From the NCBI GenBank assembly GCA_963731745.1, contig CAVSWT010000011.1, positions 62,001 to 126,000 of the forward strand: a DNA stretch of 64,000 nt, read 5' to 3'. Shown piece after piece: positions 48,046-57,082 of the stretch (position 1 is the stretch's first letter; each line of letters opens with the position of its first letter). Position numbers and translations under genes: made by a program. Under the pieces are notes generated by a model, which saw only the letters and a program-made list of their open reading frames with translations, did no database searches and had not been told where the DNA came from. The DNA is from CAVSWT01 sp963731745 (GTDB taxonomy: Bacteria > Bacteroidota > Ignavibacteria > Ignavibacteriales > Ignavibacteriaceae).

Positions 48046-49209
48046 TCAGTTCATCCGCCTTTGAGAAAGAATTCGTTTCAATTCACGTATATTAATTTCA
48101 GTGGGGAATCCTTCTTTATGCCAATGTTTTTTACAGCCGCAATAATCAAGAAGAACACATTGTGCCGGCACATCATATCTTTTTAATTCCCATCCTCCTT
48201 CTACAAGCGTAGTTACACATGCAGCTGCTATAACGCCTTTTTTAGGTTGATTTTTTTTAGGTGACCAAAGTGAAAGATCTGAAGCATGTGGAATGATGTA
48301 TACTGCAAAATTATTTTTCTTTCCCATTTCACGAAGCTGATTAACACGGCATGAAGAATCACATCCCTGACAAATTAATCCTTCCTTAACTTTTACAGCT
48401 TTACATTTGTCGTTTTGGTTTGCACGCATGCAGCCCGGTACCAGAATTGCATTTGATTCCGAAGAATAAAATTCATATTTGAAAGCTTGATTCATTAGTT
48501 CAGCACCGACCATATTTAAATGATATTCCAAACGAGTCCGCATGCATGAAATACGATCTTCACGCCAAAAATAATTATGGTAAGAACGTTGAATAAAATT
48601 TTCAACATTTTCTGTATACTTGCCTAATACTATTTCAGAACATTCTTCGAACCAATTTGTAAATGCTCTAATTTTAGAAAATATTTTACTTAATTCTTCA
48701 TTATTTTTCGTTCCCCAAAAAGCCCTCCAACGAACAAACCGCAGCGCCTGTTCGCGAAACTCCCCTGTTGCCTCAAACCATTTACAGACATGATCAATTT
48801 CTTTCAGTACAGGTAAATCTGTTACTTGCTGTTTCACTTTACCGGGCAATAAAAACATAGTTAAAAATATACCCCTAGCAAAATCAATAAAAGGTTTAAT
48901 ACGTTGATGCTTTTTTCGCCATTCACCCATTTGCGACATAGTTACAAATGGAGCGTGCTTTACCTGCAAAGCTCTTGCCGCATATACTTTCCACAACACA
49001 CCAAAACTTAAAAGCTCTAAAATGTATTCTTCAATTTCCCTTACCTCTTCAAGCTTGAACAATTGAATATAATCCATGTATTCATTTGCAATCGGCGTAA
49101 GCGAATCGACCGATTTTGCCATAACGATATCAGAGAAATTTCGAACATCTTGATAATATAACTGAGAATTTTTCTGTCCGTTTTTAAGAGAATATGTAAT
49201 TAATTCCAA
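48046..49209 (-). CDS. DUF116 family protein, probable frameshift near the C-terminus
   Basis: 387 aa. The C-terminal third is a DUF116 domain with clustered cysteines (VPGCMRANQNDKCKAV, GLICQGCDSSCRVNQL, AACVTTLVEGGWEL, AQCVLLDYCGCKKHW), which probably hold a metal or Fe-S centre. The N-terminal two thirds are helical and of unknown role. The protein ends abruptly as LSQRRMN. The +2 frame continues from there for about 30 codons to TAG at 47975 and reads like real protein (KADELIKYYNEEDIFEKHSR, then GILYGDPR). One extra T in the CTTT run near 48068 would join them. Function unknown; it is not linked to neighbours. Confidence 0.8.
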   Translation of the reverse strand: MELITYSLKNGQKNSQLYYQDVRNFSDIVMAKSVDSLTPIANEYMDYIQLFKLEEVREIEEYILELLSFGVLWKVYAARALQVKHAPFVTMSQMGEWRKKHQRIKPFIDFARGIFLTMFLLPGKVKQQVTDLPVLKEIDHVCKWFEATGEFREQALRFVRWRAFWGTKNNEELSKIFSKIRAFTNWFEECSEIVLGKYTENVENFIQRSYHNYFWREDRISCMRTRLEYHLNMVGAELMNQAFKYEFYSSESNAILVPGCMRANQNDKCKAVKVKEGLICQGCDSSCRVNQLREMGKKNNFAVYIIPHASDLSLWSPKKNQPKKGVIAAACVTTLVEGGWELKRYDVPAQCVLLDYCGCKKHWHKEGFPTEINIRELKRILSQRRMN

Positions 49210-49527
49210 AACTTTTGCCCTCCATTATTCATGTATAAAAATACTTTGAACTTAAGAAGTACGAAAAAATAGTATGAAAAATCTTTTAGCTGATTGCAAG
49301 TATGACTGCATAAGTTATATCATGACATCTTTAAATATTAAAATCATGATATCGTAAAAATCATTATCAAAGATATTTAATTTTGAGGAGTTCACTTCAT
49401 AAATAAGAAGCATTGGTTCGGAGGTTGTTTGAAAATTGAACCCCTATTTTAACTATTAACAACTTAAGTGAATAAATCTTAATATTCAATATAAATTATT
49501 GCTGATGGATGATTCTTTTAATGAATA
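49210..49527. other. Intergenic region with a 9-bp inverted repeat
   Basis: 318 bp without a gene. Arms ATATCATGA (49317-49325) and TCATGATAT (49344-49352) form a perfect inverted repeat with an 18-nt spacer, about 110 bp upstream of the DUF116 ATG. It could be an operator with two half-sites or a weak hairpin. No other signal seen. Confidence 0.35.
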
Positions 49528-50070
49528 TTACTCCGCGGCCAGATTAAGAATTTTGTTAACGGAATTCCAATTACGCGTTGTTCCCAACAAACCAAGTTTT
49601 TTCTCTAAGAAGTTTGTTGAAAAAACTGTTTTTTGAATGTCATTTTTTCTAATTAAAACATAAACTTCTGAGTTTTTTATTTTGAACGTTTCAAGATCAT
49701 TGTTATAAGTTGAAACTTCTTTTTTTATTTTATTTACCGGAGAGTTTGATAGAAAAGTAACATACAATTTTATGTTTGGCTGTTCAATTTCTTTCTTGAA
49801 TGGATTATTTTTAATAACATTTTCAATTTCTTCTTTTTTCCGAATGATTGCATCCACAGGATAACCGAGAGAATTATTTAAGCCCTTCTCAATTTTATTT
49901 TTAACTGATTCCGTTTTAGATTGAGGTGAATCAAAGATTACATTACCGCTTTGAATAAACGTTTTTACATTTTTAAATCCAAAGGAAGTAAATATCTCGG
50001 CAAGATCTTTCATCTTAATTATTTTATTTCCGCCGACGTTTATACCTCTTAATAACGCAATATATTTCAT
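49528..50070 (-). CDS. DUF1697 family protein
   Basis: 180 aa, full length for the family. The opening MKYIALLRGINVGGNKIIKM and the following LAEIFTSFGFKNVKTFIQSG, NVIFDSP are diagnostic of DUF1697. The C-terminal half carries PNIKLYVTFLSNSP and a closing LGLLGTTRNWNSVNKI, also typical. Function is not established. It follows the DinB-like gene at 50105-50602 by 34 bp in the same direction, so the two are probably co-transcribed. Confidence 0.93.
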   Translation of the reverse strand: MKYIALLRGINVGGNKIIKMKDLAEIFTSFGFKNVKTFIQSGNVIFDSPQSKTESVKNKIEKGLNNSLGYPVDAIIRKKEEIENVIKNNPFKKEIEQPNIKLYVTFLSNSPVNKIKKEVSTYNNDLETFKIKNSEVYVLIRKNDIQKTVFSTNFLEKKLGLLGTTRNWNSVNKILNLAAE

Positions 50071-50104
50071 TAGATTAAATCAAATAATTTATTAATAAAA
50101 ATGT

Positions 50105-50602
50105 TTAAAAAACTTTATCGTCAGCAGAAGGCCCGTAAATAGATGGGACTGAAATATCATTTAGTCTCATATAAACAGTTAATTGTCCGCGGTGATGAAC
50201 CCAGTGATTAATTGATGATCCAAGGTTATCTAACTTGGGAGAGCTGTATAAAGTCTTTCCATCCCTTTTAAGATGAAAAGATTCTGATAAATCTTCATCT
50301 GACATTTTTTGTAAAGCAGATTTAGCTCCTTTTATATTTTCATCAAAGTGTTTAACTAATTCTTCCGTAGTTTTAGGCTGATAATGTTCAAATGTTTTTA
50401 AATCGATTTCTGATTTTTCAATTATGTGTGTTATCCATTTTGGAATTTCAGCTACAAGTAAAGCAAGATAACCAAAAGCCATTGATTTTTCATGTGGTTT
50501 CCAATCAGAGAGATGCATGGGAATTCTCTCAAGACATTTGCGTGTGGCTTTTTCTTCTGCTGTCAACTCTTTTATTAATTGCTGGCAAATAATGCTGCTC
50601 AT
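50105..50602 (-). CDS. DinB-like four-helix-bundle protein
   Basis: 165 aa from the ATG at 50602 with GGAG just before it; a GTG at 50614 is in frame but falls within that ribosome site. The DinB/DUF664 pattern is clear: ECLERIPMHLSDWKPHEKSM near the start, and INHWVHHRGQLTVYMRLND near the end with the third metal-ligand HxxxH-type histidines. Such proteins usually bind a divalent metal and act as thiol transferases or damage-induced proteins. The substrate is unknown. Confidence 0.88.
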   Translation of the reverse strand: MSSIICQQLIKELTAEEKATRKCLERIPMHLSDWKPHEKSMAFGYLALLVAEIPKWITHIIEKSEIDLKTFEHYQPKTTEELVKHFDENIKGAKSALQKMSDEDLSESFHLKRDGKTLYSSPKLDNLGSSINHWVHHRGQLTVYMRLNDISVPSIYGPSADDKVF

Positions 50603-50826
50603 GTAATACTCCACTTTTAAAAAGATGAAAGAAAAATTAAAATGAAAAATAAAGGATTTTTATAAATAGGATTGCGCTTGAAAGCACAGCAAATTATTTG
50701 GCCTGTTTAATTTAAAGTTTTATGTTAATCTAACATGCCTATTTTTAATCGACATTTTTTTGATGAATTAATTATTAAATAAAATGAGTTATGAAAGATT
50801 AAATTCGAAAGCCTTTTTTTTATGAA

Positions 50827-50922
50827 TCAATCCCTTTTTAACGGTAGAATCCCCGCGATTTCCCCAATAACATTTACAATTTCCTAGTTAGCCGGAACAA
50901 TTACTTTTGTGTTATTTTCTAA
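50827..50922 (-). pseudogene. Short remnant resembling a band-7/SPFH-type C-terminus
   Basis: The minus-strand frame reads LENNTKVIVPAN, a TAG stop (50884-50886), then EIVNVIGEIAGILPLKRD and a final stop at 50827. The sequence across the stop is protein-like and resembles the tail of SPFH/band-7 membrane proteins, but I could not confirm it. It overlaps the end of the next remnant by a few bases. The remainder of the 50603-50826 gap shows nothing. Confidence 0.25.
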
Positions 50923-51110
50923 CGTGAAAATGACCCAAATGTTACAGACAAAAAATTCCCAGGTAATTTGACGCGCTCATATCGCTCCCAAGCACCGTTG
51001 AAAAAGTTTTCAAACGCTGTAGTTTTATTGGTTTTATAGATTATTTTTCTTAATTCTTCTTCAAGATATAAAAGCTCTTCGTCAGTTTCCGGACTTTTAT
51101 TCATGGGCAA
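50919..51110 (-). CDS. Truncated or unknown small ORF
   Basis: 63 codons from a TTG, or 61 from the ATG at 51104. The frame stays open upstream to about 51177 without any ATG and still reads like protein (FQWTAKLNNSNIAAFEDAEL), which suggests the 3' part of a lost larger gene. The visible part has ELLYLEEELRKIIYKTNKTT and AFENFFNGAWERYERVKLPG. No family recognised. The 51178-51414 stretch upstream has no ORF. Confidence 0.3.
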   Translation of the reverse strand: MPMNKSPETDEELLYLEEELRKIIYKTNKTTAFENFFNGAWERYERVKLPGNFLSVTFGSFSR

Positions 51111-51414
51111 TTCTGCATCTTCGAAAGCAGCAATATTGGAATTATTTAATTTAGCAGTCCACTGAAAGATAGACTCTGATGACTAACACTTATGTTCGCT
51201 TCATTGATTCTATATGAGTTCCAAGATACGGCTTTAGTTTTTACATATTTCCCTTAATTTTAGGGATAGTGGTTTCGTTGCTTTTTTTATTAACAAAAAA
51301 ATAAAGTCCATTCCTGTATCACTCATTAGATATAATGATCTAACTTTTTATTTCATATAATCGAGTGATTTTCTACTCATAAAAAGGAAAGTCAAACTTT
51401 CAAAAATTGTGTTG

Positions 51415-51645
51415 TTATTCTTTTTCTTCTTCTAAATCGATTTTATCCGGATTGCCAAACAACTGTCCAATTTTCTTACCAAAAACCAAAGCTGCAGTTA
51501 CTCCCAATATAAGCCCTATCGAAATTCCAAAAGGTATGCTTAAACTATCAAATATAGCGGGTAATGCAGCACCAAATGCAGCACCTAAACTGGCACCGAA
51601 TACTAAAATGGTTTCACTTTTTTTTGTTGTTGTAATTTTTGCCAT
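51415..51645 (-). CDS. Small glycine-zipper membrane protein
   Basis: 76 aa with a strong AGGAG site before the ATG at 51645. Two membrane-type segments rich in small residues (VFGASLGAAFGAALPAIF and FGISIGLILGVTAALVFG) carry GxxxA/GxxxG spacing typical of glycine zippers. A basic N-terminus (AKITTTKKSE) and an acidic C-terminus (KIDLEEEKE) suggest both ends lie in the cytoplasm. Single gene; function unknown. Confidence 0.75.
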   Translation of the reverse strand: MAKITTTKKSETILVFGASLGAAFGAALPAIFDSLSIPFGISIGLILGVTAALVFGKKIGQLFGNPDKIDLEEEKE

Positions 51646-52094
51646 CTAATACGTACTCCTTTATATATAAATTAACATTAAAAATTTTATTTGATTATTA
51701 CTTCTATGAATCTCTGGCTTAAATGAAACAGTTAGTGCATTTGATTTTGACATTAAAATGACCGCAATGAAAAAGCTGTGTGAAAACTCAGAAGCAATGA
51801 ATAAATATTCTATAATTATTATATTAATAAGCCGTTTAAATTTTACCCTACCCTCTACTTATTAATGAAAAAGGATTATTTGAGTTTACGACTTATTATT
51901 TATTTTCTTTTAAGAAATTATTTTTTACTGATTCATCAGGCAGGATCCAAAATGCCTGTACTATTCTAGATAAGGGACTGTTTGGTTTGACGGTACACAA
52001 TGGTTGTAGAAAGAATAAAATTAAATTGATATTAATGTAAAGGTTGTTCTTTTATAATATGAATTAGTTTTAGAACAACGTCTAACTAAAAATT
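51646..52094. other. Intergenic region, no gene recognised
   Basis: 449 bp. The only structure seen is a CAGGCA (51937-51942) / TGCCTG (51953-51958) hairpin with a 10-nt loop and no T-run. A 38-codon plus-strand frame from 51761 has an unconvincing composition and no ribosome site. Confidence 0.35.
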
Positions 52095-52265
52095 TTATTT
52101 TGCAGTATTCTTTTCCTCAGGTGTCCATTTAGCGTTTTTAAGCTTCAATGCTTCTATTTCTAACTCCTTCATTTTTTGCTTATGCTTTATCACAATAGCA
52201 AATATAGGCAATAAAATACCCATAAACACAGCTACACTTAAAAATATCCAGAATGTTTCAGGCAT
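52095..52265 (-). CDS. Small single-pass membrane protein (56 aa)
   Basis: ATG at 52265 with a very strong AAAGGAGAG ribosome site, 56 codons to TAA at 52095. The protein has one N-terminal TM helix (FWIFLSVAVFMGILLPIFAI) followed by a highly charged cytoplasmic helix (KHKQKMKELEIEALKLKNAK) and a polar tail. The layout resembles small envelope or phage-shock-type membrane peptides, but no family is assigned. Single gene with about 375 bp free on the upstream side. Confidence 0.7.
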   Translation of the reverse strand: MPETFWIFLSVAVFMGILLPIFAIVIKHKQKMKELEIEALKLKNAKWTPEEKNTAK

Positions 52266-52642
52266 ATTTTTAGCTCTCCTTTATAATTATTTGAATAAAA
52301 TATGATTTTCATTTTAATTGATAGCATCTTGCACTACAAAGTTCCCTATGATGTATTAGTATATTGATTTTATCATTCATATCAGAGAAATGAGTTCAAT
52401 ATATATTTAAGCAGCAATTATTAAAACATCGATTGACTGTACTTACGTATCTATGTTCCAAATTGTTAGAAAAATTCGAATAATTTAAAATAGGGTCATG
52501 TTTAATTATCATCTCTGATTAAGTTTTTAATTGAAGAAATGATTTCACTTTTACTTGCTCAAATCATCAATGAATTACATGCTATGATTAATATCCATCC
52601 CCAAAATTAACACCACGAATCATCAGGATGATAAGACACAGT
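52266..52642. other. Intergenic region, no gene recognised
   Basis: 377 bp of AT-rich sequence upstream of the 56-aa protein and downstream of the epimerase stop. No remnant, repeat or convincing terminator was recognised. Confidence 0.35.
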
Positions 52643-53656
52643 TTAAACTCTCACCGTTCCAATTCCAGGCAAAGATGAAATGTTTATCTTACCATCTTCA
52701 ATTACAGTCCCCCTAAAAATATCATTACTAATTAATAAAGCGCCGTCAAGGTCTGCCCAATCAACCATGGGTGAAAGATGAGAAGCGGCTGATATTGCAC
52801 ATGAAGTTTCCGTCATGCAGCCAAGCATAACTTTTAATCCTAAAGCGCGGGCAAGAGTTATCATTTTGTTGGCTTCGCGCATACCCGTGCATTTCATTAA
52901 TTTTATATTAATACCGGAAAACACGTCTTTAATTTTATAGATGTCTGAGAGTCTTTGAACCGATTCGTCAGCAATCGTCGGCAGCGGGCTTTTTTCAGTC
53001 AGCCATGCCATATCATCTATTTGTTCTTTCGGCATGGGCTGTTCTACAAAAAGTATATTTTTTTCATTCAACCAGTTAATCATTTCAAGGGCATAATTTT
53101 TATCGCCCCAGCCTTGATTAGCATCTACAGTTAATGGTTTATCGCTAACTGACCGGATCACCTCAACCATTTCCTTATCGTTATCCCGTCCAAGTTTCAC
53201 TTTTAAAATTTTATACTCTTTTGCTTCTTCAACTTTTTTTCTGATAACGTCCGGCTTATCAATGCCGATTGTGAAAGAAGTGTAAGGAGCTTTTTCTTTA
53301 TCGTATCCCCAGATGTTAAACCAGGGCTGGTTCATCATTTTTCCAACAAGATCATGCAGCGCAATATCAACAGAAGCTTTTGCGGCACCGTTGCCGGGAG
53401 CAATTTTATCAATATCATTTAAAATTGTTTCAAGCTCAAAAGGATTTGCATATTTGTGTAAATCAACTTTAGATAGAAATTTTGTTACACTTTCCTGAGA
53501 TTCTCCAAGATACGGCGGCATTGAAGCTTCGCCATAACCGGTTATTCCATCATGTTCAATTTCTGTTAATATAATTGGAGTAGATGTTCTTGAATTTTTT
53601 GAAACTGTGAAAACATGTTTTAGTTCCACTGTATAAGGAGAATATTTTAGTTTCAT
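52643..53656 (-). CDS. L-Ala-D/L-Glu dipeptide epimerase (enolase superfamily)
   Basis: 337 aa. Active-site residues of the muconate-lactonising subgroup are in place: KVKLGRD (K152, K154), metal ligands D178 (TVDANQGW), E205 (FVEQPMP) and D230 (ADES), and the second catalytic lysine in INIKLMKCTG (K252/K255). The GxGEAxxPPYxGES loop near 40-53 is typical of Ala-Glu epimerases. It converts the D-Glu in murein dipeptides to L-Glu, so that ordinary peptidases can finish their breakdown. Its neighbour upstream on the same strand is the murein endopeptidase at 53851-55038. Confidence 0.9.
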   Translation of the reverse strand: MKLKYSPYTVELKHVFTVSKNSRTSTPIILTEIEHDGITGYGEASMPPYLGESQESVTKFLSKVDLHKYANPFELETILNDIDKIAPGNGAAKASVDIALHDLVGKMMNQPWFNIWGYDKEKAPYTSFTIGIDKPDVIRKKVEEAKEYKILKVKLGRDNDKEMVEVIRSVSDKPLTVDANQGWGDKNYALEMINWLNEKNILFVEQPMPKEQIDDMAWLTEKSPLPTIADESVQRLSDIYKIKDVFSGINIKLMKCTGMREANKMITLARALGLKVMLGCMTETSCAISAASHLSPMVDWADLDGALLISNDIFRGTVIEDGKINISSLPGIGTVRV

Positions 53657-53767
53657 AAATAGGTTTGTTAATGTTTTTTTTAGAAAATTAATTTTATGTT
53701 AATTACCAGCTCGCAAAAAGTTGTTAAGAATTTATTTTAAGGTCACACTGCTTAAATTATTCGGGTA

Positions 53768-53796
53768 TGTCAGTCTTCGACAAGCTCAGCCTGACA
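53768..53796. repeat. REP-like palindrome of the 'CTTCGACAAGCTCAG' type
   Basis: A 29-bp imperfect palindrome with TGTCAG at its left end, CTTCGACAAGCTCAG in the middle and CTGACA at its right end. This core occurs widely in unrelated bacterial genomes as an intergenic repeat, usually near gene ends. Here it lies between the epimerase start and the endopeptidase stop and could act as a transcript-end hairpin. Only one copy was noticed in the window. Confidence 0.7.
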
Positions 53797-53850
53797 ATAA
53801 TTAATTTTATGCAACACTCTTTATATGCAAAAAGATCATGTTCCCAATTT

Positions 53851-55038
53851 TTATTTTGAATAATATTTTATTGACTTAAGGTTTTCAATTCCATTTTTAT
53901 CAAGCGAAGCTAAAATGCGTTTGGCGCGTACAAATTGGTTAAACCTATATTCGCTATAATTTGGCCTTGATTTATCAAGACTATTAATTCTTACTCTGCC
54001 CGATGCATGAATAAATTCTGTATCGCCGATGTACAAAGCAACATGCGTAATTCTTTCCGCAGTTGAATCAGTGGCTTTTCTTCCGAAGAATAAAAGATCT
54101 CCGGGTTTAAGATTGTTAAATCCATCTTTTGTATCTACCAATTCTCCTGTATGAACCTGCTGAGATGCATCTCTGGGAAGCATCACGCCGTTAAGGAAAT
54201 AAACTGTTTTCGTAAATCCGCTGCAGTCAAATGCTTTGGTGGAAGTCCCTCCCCACATGTAAGGAATTCCCATAAAGTTTTTTGCTGTTGTTATAATATT
54301 TTCAGAATTAGTTTTTCTTTCATTCAACCAATTAGAATAATTTTCAACTTTATCCGAAGATATATAAGCTGTTCTTTTATCAGGATATTCAACTTTAACA
54401 AAGCTGCCATCGATTGATAAAAATTTAATTATATCACCTTCAACAATGTCAGAAACCGGGGTTGCATCTTTATCAGTTCCTGAAAATGAAAAGCCATAAG
54501 CTGCAGTCACAATTACTTTCGGAGAATTTTCCCACTCGTTAAATTCTGCTTCGTTCATTAATTCGGATCCGTCAAAATCCATCCATCCGATATACTTATC
54601 CGGAGTTTGAACTAAAAACCAGCCGCGGCTTCTTTTATATATTTTAAGTGGCGTCCCTAATAAGGCCTGCGTTGCCATTTCAGCAGAATTTTCTGGATTT
54701 GTTCTGATATTGGCAACCGACAGTTTTACAACTCCATATATTTTATCACCCAATTTTTCATCAGGAAGAACTTTAACTTCATCAATTAAATTTTTGTCAT
54801 CTATCTTTGATAATAATTTTTCTTTGGCAGAGGGAATATTAGTTTCACCTGCCAATTTTATTTTATTACCGTCCTTACTTACTTCAACATCAAAAATTGC
54901 AGTCCGTTTATCAGGTGCGAATTCATTTTTTATTTCTGAAATAATTTGGTTGTAATTTTCTATTTGATTCATATTTTGTGCGGTTAAATTAGTTATAAAA
55001 AATAAAGCCGAAAGGAATACTATTTTTAGTTTTATCAT
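53851..55038 (-). CDS. Secreted NlpC/P60 (C40) gamma-D-Glu endopeptidase with SH3 domains
   Basis: 395 aa. Signal peptide (MIKLKIVFLSALFFITNLTA, cleaved before QNMN), then two bacterial SH3-like domains (~98-155, GVVKLSVANIRTNPENSAEM, and ~165-230). The C40 domain (~245-375) has C272 (FDCSGFTKTV), H332 (ITHVALYIGD) and H344 (FIHAS). This is the YkfC-type layout, which cuts the gamma-D-Glu-meso-DAP bond of murein peptides outside the cytoplasm. With the epimerase next to it, it forms a peptidoglycan-peptide recycling pair like ykfB-ykfC of Bacillus, although 194 bp and a REP-like repeat lie between them. Confidence 0.93.
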   Translation of the reverse strand: MIKLKIVFLSALFFITNLTAQNMNQIENYNQIISEIKNEFAPDKRTAIFDVEVSKDGNKIKLAGETNIPSAKEKLLSKIDDKNLIDEVKVLPDEKLGDKIYGVVKLSVANIRTNPENSAEMATQALLGTPLKIYKRSRGWFLVQTPDKYIGWMDFDGSELMNEAEFNEWENSPKVIVTAAYGFSFSGTDKDATPVSDIVEGDIIKFLSIDGSFVKVEYPDKRTAYISSDKVENYSNWLNERKTNSENIITTAKNFMGIPYMWGGTSTKAFDCSGFTKTVYFLNGVMLPRDASQQVHTGELVDTKDGFNNLKPGDLLFFGRKATDSTAERITHVALYIGDTEFIHASGRVRINSLDKSRPNYSEYRFNQFVRAKRILASLDKNGIENLKSIKYYSK

Positions 55039-55261
55039 TGGTCTATTTTATTTATTTAATTGATTAAAGGTTTAATACAAACTTAAAAATTTTTTAAATG
55101 AATATATAATCACAAATCGTATCTTGATTACTATCTAGCAAAAATATTTCTAATCTATGAATAAAAATTATTTTTGAGGTTGATATTAAAAAATTAAGTT
55201 ATGATATTTTAACTTCAATTACACAAAATCCTTTCTATCATAATCTTTTAATGGAGGATAA

Positions 55262-56821
55262 ATGCCGGAGACCGCCGAAAGAGAACAATGGGGAAGCAAA
55301 ATTGGATTAATTTTAGCTGTAGCAGGTAACGCAGTTGGGTTAGGAAATTTTTTAAGATTCCCCGTACAAGCTGCCCAAAATGGCGGCGGCGCATTTATGA
55401 TTCCCTATTTTATTTTCTTTTTAATTCTTGGAATTCCTTTGATGTGGATTGAATGGGGCATTGGAAGAAACGGCGGAAGATACAGGCATGGCAGCGCCCC
55501 CGGAATGTTTGATGTAATCTGGAAAAATAAATTAGCAAAGTATTTCGGCGCAATCGGACTTTTTATTTCTCTCACCATCATGATTTATTATACCTACATC
55601 GAATCGTGGACACTTGGTTTCAGTCTATTTTCAATCAACAAACTTTATTTTGATGAGACTACTTTCAGTGCCATGAAAAACTTTTTATACAATTATCAAG
55701 GAAGAGAGGCCGGAATTCACTTTTCAGGATATTGGGTAGCATATGGTTTAATGCTTGTGACTTTCGTTTTAAATTTTTGGATTTTGTATAAAGGAATATC
55801 GAAAGGCATTGAGAAGCTTGCGAAAATTGCTTTACCCATGCTTTTGGTTTTTGCCGCTATACTCGCAGTTAGAATTTTAACACTGGGAACACCTGATCCA
55901 TCTATGCCTGAAAATTCTGTTTGGACCGGATTAGGATTTATTTGGAATCCGGATTTCACACAACTTGGCGACCCTAAAATTTGGCTGGCGGCGGCGGGAC
56001 AAATATTCTTCACACTATCTGTTGGTATGGGAACCATTCATGCTTACGCAAGCTATTTAACTCCAAAAGACGATATTGCATTATCAGGATTAACTACTGC
56101 GGCAACTAATGAATTTACTGAAGTTGTTTTAGGCGGAACAATTGCAATACCTGTTGCGGTAGCTTTTTTTGGATTAACCGCCACGCAAGAATTCGCAAAA
56201 GGCGGCGCTTTTGATCTTGGATTTGTTTCAATGCCATTAATATTTCAGAGAATTCCTTTTGGAGAATTTTTTGGTTTCATTTGGTTTTTACTTTTGTTCA
56301 TTGCGGGAATTACGTCTTCGGTTGCTATGGGGCAACCGGTAATTGCATTTATGGAAGATGAATTTGGAATGAATAGAAAAAAAGCAGTAGGCACGCTTGC
56401 AATAATTGTTTTGATCGCAGTGCAGTTTGTAGTTTTCTTTCAAAGATATGGTTTTTTAAATGAGATGGACTATTGGGCTGGAACTTTCGGCCTTGTGGTT
56501 TTCGCATTAATTGAAACCATATTGTTCATGTGGGTTTTTGGCGCTGATAAAGCATGGGCTGAAATGAACGCCGGCGGTGATTTCAAGATTCCAAAAATAT
56601 TTTATTACATAATGAAATATATAACTCCTCTCGTACTTTTCATTATCATGATCTGGTGGTTTATTAATGATGCTTTGCCTACACTATTACTTTCAAATGC
56701 CAATCCATCGGATATACCATATATATGGGCTTCAAGATTGCTGATGGTATTATTATTTATGGGACTTGCATTTTTAGTAAACAAGGCTTGGAAGAATCAT
56801 CCAAAAGAAGAAACAAATTAA
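55262..56821 (+). CDS. Sodium-dependent NSS/SNF family amino acid transporter, MetP-like
   Basis: 519 aa with about 12 TM helices. The Na+/substrate motif GNAVGLGNFLRFPVQAAQNG near residues 18-38 defines the neurotransmitter:sodium symporter family, and ATNEFTEVVLGGTIAIPVAV is in the conserved middle part. A GGAGG site precedes the ATG. It should import an amino acid with Na+. The tiny membrane protein following it (56863-56976) and the methionine genes beyond point to methionine, by analogy with the MetP-MetS transporter of Corynebacterium; this is inference. Confidence 0.9.
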   Translation: MPETAEREQWGSKIGLILAVAGNAVGLGNFLRFPVQAAQNGGGAFMIPYFIFFLILGIPLMWIEWGIGRNGGRYRHGSAPGMFDVIWKNKLAKYFGAIGLFISLTIMIYYTYIESWTLGFSLFSINKLYFDETTFSAMKNFLYNYQGREAGIHFSGYWVAYGLMLVTFVLNFWILYKGISKGIEKLAKIALPMLLVFAAILAVRILTLGTPDPSMPENSVWTGLGFIWNPDFTQLGDPKIWLAAAGQIFFTLSVGMGTIHAYASYLTPKDDIALSGLTTAATNEFTEVVLGGTIAIPVAVAFFGLTATQEFAKGGAFDLGFVSMPLIFQRIPFGEFFGFIWFLLLFIAGITSSVAMGQPVIAFMEDEFGMNRKKAVGTLAIIVLIAVQFVVFFQRYGFLNEMDYWAGTFGLVVFALIETILFMWVFGADKAWAEMNAGGDFKIPKIFYYIMKYITPLVLFIIMIWWFINDALPTLLLSNANPSDIPYIWASRLLMVLLFMGLAFLVNKAWKNHPKEETN

Positions 56822-56862
56822 TTTATTGAAATGTTAAATACATATTTTTTTAAGGATTAAAA

Positions 56863-56976
56863 ATGGGATTAACAGCAAGTGGAATCGTATTTATTACAAT
56901 TGCATGGGGAGCAATAATAATTTTAACTATTTATTGTTTTTATAAGGTATTTAAATCCGAAAGAAAAAAGAGTTAA
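56863..56976 (+). CDS. MetS-like small subunit of the NSS transporter
   Basis: 37 codons, ATG at 56863 after an AAGGA site, TAA at 56974. One TM helix (VFITIAWGAIIILTIYCFYK) and a basic C-terminus (KVFKSERKKS). NSS transporters of the MetP type commonly have such a tiny single-helix partner immediately downstream, needed for transport. Position (41 bp after the transporter), size and composition fit that partner. Confidence 0.7.
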   Translation: MGLTASGIVFITIAWGAIIILTIYCFYKVFKSERKKS

Positions 56977-57041
56977 GGTTTTAAGAAAAACAATTATCAA
57001 TAAATTAATTAAAATCTTTTTATAATTTTTTTATTTTTATG

Positions 57042-57072
57042 TTGACTTAACAAATATCTAATATTATCTTTG
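57042..57072 (+). promoter_or_regulatory. Bacteroidota-type promoter of the met leader
   Basis: TTGAC (57042-57046), an 18-bp spacer and TATCTTTG (57065-57072), an exact match to the TAnnTTTG -7 consensus. The start is expected around 57078, just before the leader ORF at 57083. Confidence 0.7.
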
Positions 57073-57082
57073 CCCAACACTA

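Noticed and set aside
51937..51958. CAGGCA/TGCCTG hairpin as a terminator
   Set aside because: No T-run and no gene ends close to it.
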